Positions 6,441-8,539 of a stretch of 8,539 nucleotides of DNA are shown in pieces. The DNA is taken from the NCBI GenBank assembly GCA_016199905.1, contig JACQFU010000319.1, positions 1 through 8,539 on the forward strand. The letters run 5' to 3'. A program made the position numbers and the translations under genes. This stretch comes from Candidatus Wallbacteria bacterium. Its GTDB lineage: Bacteria; Muiribacteriota; UBA6191; JACPRK01. The notes below the pieces were generated by a model, which worked only from the letters and a program-made list of their open reading frames with translations, was not told the DNA's origin and did not search any database. Position 1 is the stretch's first letter. The number at the start of each line of letters is the position of its first letter.

Positions 6441-7610
6441 TCACTTCCGATCGACCTCGCGCCAGACGTCCTCGATGAGCTGGTCGCGCTGAAGCCGCTC
6501 GGCCATGCCGTTGAAGGCGCGGGCCGCCTCCCCCAGTTCGTCGGCTCGGCGCTCCGGAATCCGATGGCTGACGGCGCCTTCGCCCACCTTGCGGATGCCG
6601 GCCACCAGCTCGTGAACGGGGCCCAGGATTCGGCGGCCCAGCATCCAGGCCGCGGTGAGCCCGAGGATCAACGCGGCCCCGAGGGCAAGGAGGGCTGGCA
6701 GGCGGAGGCCCGCGAGCGGCGCCAGGGCCACGTCGCGCGGCAAGCCCACGAGGACCCAGTAGCTCCCGGAGGGCGAGCGCTCCTCGATCACGAGGTCCTC
6801 GCGCCCGTCGAATACCATCGTCGTGATCCGCTCGGGCATATCGGCGGCAAGCGCCAGCGGCTCCTCGCGGGCAGCGCGCTGCAAGCGCAGGGGCGGGCTG
6901 CCGGTCAGGGCGATCGCCCTGCCCTGCGCATCCAGCACGGCAATGTAGCCATGGCGGCCGGGCGCCAAACCGTCGATCCAGACGTCGATCTGCTCCGTCA
7001 CGGCAAACAAGGCCAGGGAGAGCAGCTCCACGGGTTTGCCGCCTGCCCCCGCCAGGGGCACGACGTAGGCCAGCTGCGCGCGACCCGAGGGCGTGAAGAA
7101 GATCGGCGTGAACGAGGGCTTGCCGGTGGCCAGCACCCGAGCGGCGACCGACGGGAACGGCTCGGGATAGGCGTGATAGCTTTCGCCTGCCCGGGCGTGC
7201 CCGGCCGCGATCCCCGGGGCGTACCGGAAGGCCTCGAGCTTGCCGCCGGCCTCGAACAGGAACGCGTTGGAGAAGAACTCGCCGAAATCGAGGAACGAAT
7301 CGAGCAATTGCTCGCGGCGCGCCGGATCTGCACGGCTGGCCTCCAGCTTCCGGGCCAGCGACTGCCCCGCGTCGACGCCTCGCGTCAAGGCGTGGTCCAG
7401 ATGACGCCGCACGGCCCGCGCCAGGTATCGGTTGGAGCGGATGACCCAGGCCTCCATCACTTCCCGGCCCCCCAGGTAGAGCACCGCGAGCGCCAGCGTC
7501 GAGGCGAGCCCCACGCTGACCAGGAAGAATCGCGTGATCTGCACTCGCAGGCCGGCCGGTCGCGACGAGCCCGTGGGGGCGGTGATGTTCGTCGTCATCG
7601 TCCCCACCAT
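6441..7610 (-). CDS. Cache-like membrane sensor ending after a HAMP domain (no output domain)
   Basis: This 389-residue protein has membrane helix 1 at about 26-47 (TRFFLVSVGLASTLALAVLY), an extracytoplasmic sensor region at about 50-300, helix 2 at about 303-325 (LPALLALGAALILGLTAAWM) and a HAMP domain at about 326-378 (ILGPVHELVAGIRKVGEGAV, then a DELGEAARAFNGMAERL second helix). The sensor part has Cache/PDC-like strands, for example HGYIAVLDAQGRAIAL (220-235), late in the domain as expected for a double Cache fold. Only 11 residues follow HAMP (IEDVWREVDRK), so there is no kinase, cyclase, phosphatase or methyl-accepting module. The stop is TGA, and the next gene starts 35 bases on with its own reading frame, so no nearby frameshifted output is evident. 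Start: ATG at 7610, with GGGGGC upstream; ATG at 7598 (four codons later, after GGTGGGG) is equally plausible. The frame extends further to 7784, but that part overlaps the upstream gene and is basic, proline-rich shadow sequence. Ligand unknown. It probably passes its signal to a separate partner, perhaps an operon neighbour. Confidence 0.85.
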   Translation of the reverse strand: MVGTMTTNITAPTGSSRPAGLRVQITRFFLVSVGLASTLALAVLYLGGREVMEAWVIRSNRYLARAVRRHLDHALTRGVDAGQSLARKLEASRADPARREQLLDSFLDFGEFFSNAFLFEAGGKLEAFRYAPGIAAGHARAGESYHAYPEPFPSVAARVLATGKPSFTPIFFTPSGRAQLAYVVPLAGAGGKPVELLSLALFAVTEQIDVWIDGLAPGRHGYIAVLDAQGRAIALTGSPPLRLQRAAREEPLALAADMPERITTMVFDGREDLVIEERSPSGSYWVLVGLPRDVALAPLAGLRLPALLALGAALILGLTAAWMLGRRILGPVHELVAGIRKVGEGAVSHRIPERRADELGEAARAFNGMAERLQRDQLIEDVWREVDRK

Positions 7611-7653
7611 CGTGAGGCCCCCGCGCCGGACTTTCAAGCCGCGGCAGGCCGCT

Positions 7654-8539
7654 TCACCTGGGCGCGCCCCAGGTTTGGGTGGCAGGCACGGGCTGTCCCA
7701 GCTTGGCGCAAAGATCCTCGATCTGGCCGTTGGCAAACGTGATCTGCCCCTTGAGCGTGTCGTGAAGGGAGGCGGCCATAGCACCGCCGCCGGTCGTCGC
7801 GGCAGTGGGGCGCACAGCGGGGTCGTACGGCCAGTGAGTTACGAGTCGTTTGCGCAATGCCATCCAATCGGCCAAGAGACGCCTTCGGCTCTCGCCGGAG
7901 AACCGTTCGTCGGAGTGCCTCAGGCGCGTGAGCCGGGCGCTGACGATGAAATAGATCAGCTCTTCGTCGGGAGGAAGGATCGCCTCGGGGCCGGCGCGAT
8001 CGTAGGGCTCCATCTCCTTCATCAGCATTCGGTGCTCGATCTCGTCCGCACCCATCACACGCAAGGCCTCCAGCATCGTCTCCATACCGAGGACGTGGTG
8101 CCACTCGGGGTGCCCGCGCGCGATCAAGCGGTAGAGCGCTTTTGCGGCCAAGTCGTACACAAGGTCCCGGTCGCGGGTTCCATCGGCTCGGCTGGCTCCG
8201 ACCCGGCCGAGCGCCAGAAGGCTGACGAGACCGGTCTGAAGCTCCAGGCAATCGGACTGAAAGAGTCCGTTTGGCAGCTTGGCCGCCATCTTCCTGGCAG
8301 TCGTCGACGCATGCTGTAGAAACCGCCCGGAGGGCCGGCGCGACAGGTCCGGGATGCCGGCCAGTTCGCCCATGTTTTCGATCCCCGATGGGCCCTTGGG
8401 GTCGATGAACTGCAGGGCGAAGCGGCTCCGGCGGTACTGCTCGAACAAGCTCACGAGGACGTCTCCAATCCGTGCGGCCGCGCCCGGGTCCCCTTCGTTC
8501 ATCTTGACGCACTGCTCCGCGATGGCCTTGTCGAACGCC
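7654..8539 (-). CDS. Unrecognised mostly helical soluble protein, 5' end beyond the window
   Basis: The frame is open from the right edge to the TGA at 7654, giving 294 visible residues. An internal ATG at 8502 is possible, but the twelve codons before it (AFDKAIAEQCVK) look like natural amphipathic helix, so the true start is probably outside. I recognise no family. Numbering from that ATG, visible segments are RIGDVLVSLFEQYRRSRFAL (11-30), a Gly/Pro-rich link with IDPKGPSGIENMGELAGI (33-50), helices around 83-130, a histidine/glutamate-rich stretch with HPEWHH (131-136) and ADEIEH (152-157), PPDEELIYFIVSARLTRLRH (177-196), and a tail from 231 with a TTGGG linker and a short helix before TQTWGAPR. 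No membrane helix or signal peptide is seen in the visible part. The coding reality is supported by balanced composition compared with the arginine/proline-rich alternative frame. The sensor gene starts 43 bases downstream on the same strand, so it probably heads the same operon or lies within it. Function unknown. Confidence 0.75.
   Translation of the reverse strand, partial: AFDKAIAEQCVKMNEGDPGAAARIGDVLVSLFEQYRRSRFALQFIDPKGPSGIENMGELAGIPDLSRRPSGRFLQHASTTARKMAAKLPNGLFQSDCLELQTGLVSLLALGRVGASRADGTRDRDLVYDLAAKALYRLIARGHPEWHHVLGMETMLEALRVMGADEIEHRMLMKEMEPYDRAGPEAILPPDEELIYFIVSARLTRLRHSDERFSGESRRRLLADWMALRKRLVTHWPYDPAVRPTAATTGGGAMAASLHDTLKGQITFANGQIEDLCAKLGQPVPATQTWGAPR

Noticed and set aside
3814..6492. 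Plus-strand open frame of 892 codons across the HEAT-transporter and sensor end
   Set aside because: It is antisense to a gene with clear membrane helices and HEAT repeats. Its translation is a Gln/Arg/Gly/Glu-rich mix with no domain, as expected for a shadow frame in high-GC DNA.
7634..7653. Hairpin in the gap between the unknown gene and the sensor gene
   Set aside because: Only the four outer base pairs match before a mismatch, and no T-run follows, so neither a terminator nor an attenuator is supported.
7611..7784. 58-residue N-terminal extension of the HAMP sensor
   Set aside because: It overlaps the end of the upstream gene and is Arg/Pro-rich with no signal or domain; ATGs at 7610 and 7598 sit at the expected distance from helix 1.
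7634..8512. Alternative minus-strand frame of 292 codons over the unknown gene
   Set aside because: Its composition is extremely Arg/Pro/Gly-rich, typical of an off-frame translation, while the frame ending at 7654 has balanced helical composition.

Overview
The window is high-GC, densely coding bacterial DNA. It holds five complete genes and one gene cut by the right edge. There are no RNA genes, mobile elements, CRISPR arrays or long repeats that I can support. Gaps between genes are 27 to 43 bases, one start codon is GTG, and Shine-Dalgarno sequences are weak or absent at most starts. A two-transmembrane sensor and a nucleotide-transporter-like protein fused to HEAT repeats suggest a Gram-negative, environmental, high-GC lineage such as Myxococcota, Acidobacteriota or a related uncultured group. 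That placement is an inference; nothing in the window fixes the taxon.

Left part (54-3756). A minus-strand gene encodes a small protein with three zinc ribbons, two of them of the zf-TFIIB type, and a hydrophobic C-terminal tail. Divergent from it, 36 bases away, starts a plus-strand pair. The first gene is a compact CstA-family carbon-starvation transporter (pyruvate or peptide uptake in characterised members). The second, 34 bases downstream, is an APC-superfamily amino acid permease. Together they look like a small nutrient-uptake unit. A TACAAT box just before the permease GTG suggests it may also have its own, possibly leaderless, transcript.

Right part (3784-8539, minus strand). Three co-oriented genes with gaps of 43 and 35 bases form a probable operon. 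In transcription order they are an unrecognised, mostly helical soluble protein (5' end missing), a membrane sensor with a Cache-like periplasmic domain that ends directly after its HAMP domain, and an 873-residue protein. That last protein has about twelve membrane helices resembling ATP/ADP translocases (NTT, Npt1/Npt2 type), then a long HEAT-repeat and helical cytoplasmic region.

The right-hand operon is the most interesting part. A sensor without an output domain sits beside a transporter carrying a large protein-interaction platform. The possibility that the HAMP output acts on the HEAT-transporter, or on a partner scaffolded by it, is a hypothesis from gene order. The plus-strand and minus-strand units converge at 3757-3783 with only 27 bases between stop codons and no obvious terminator.
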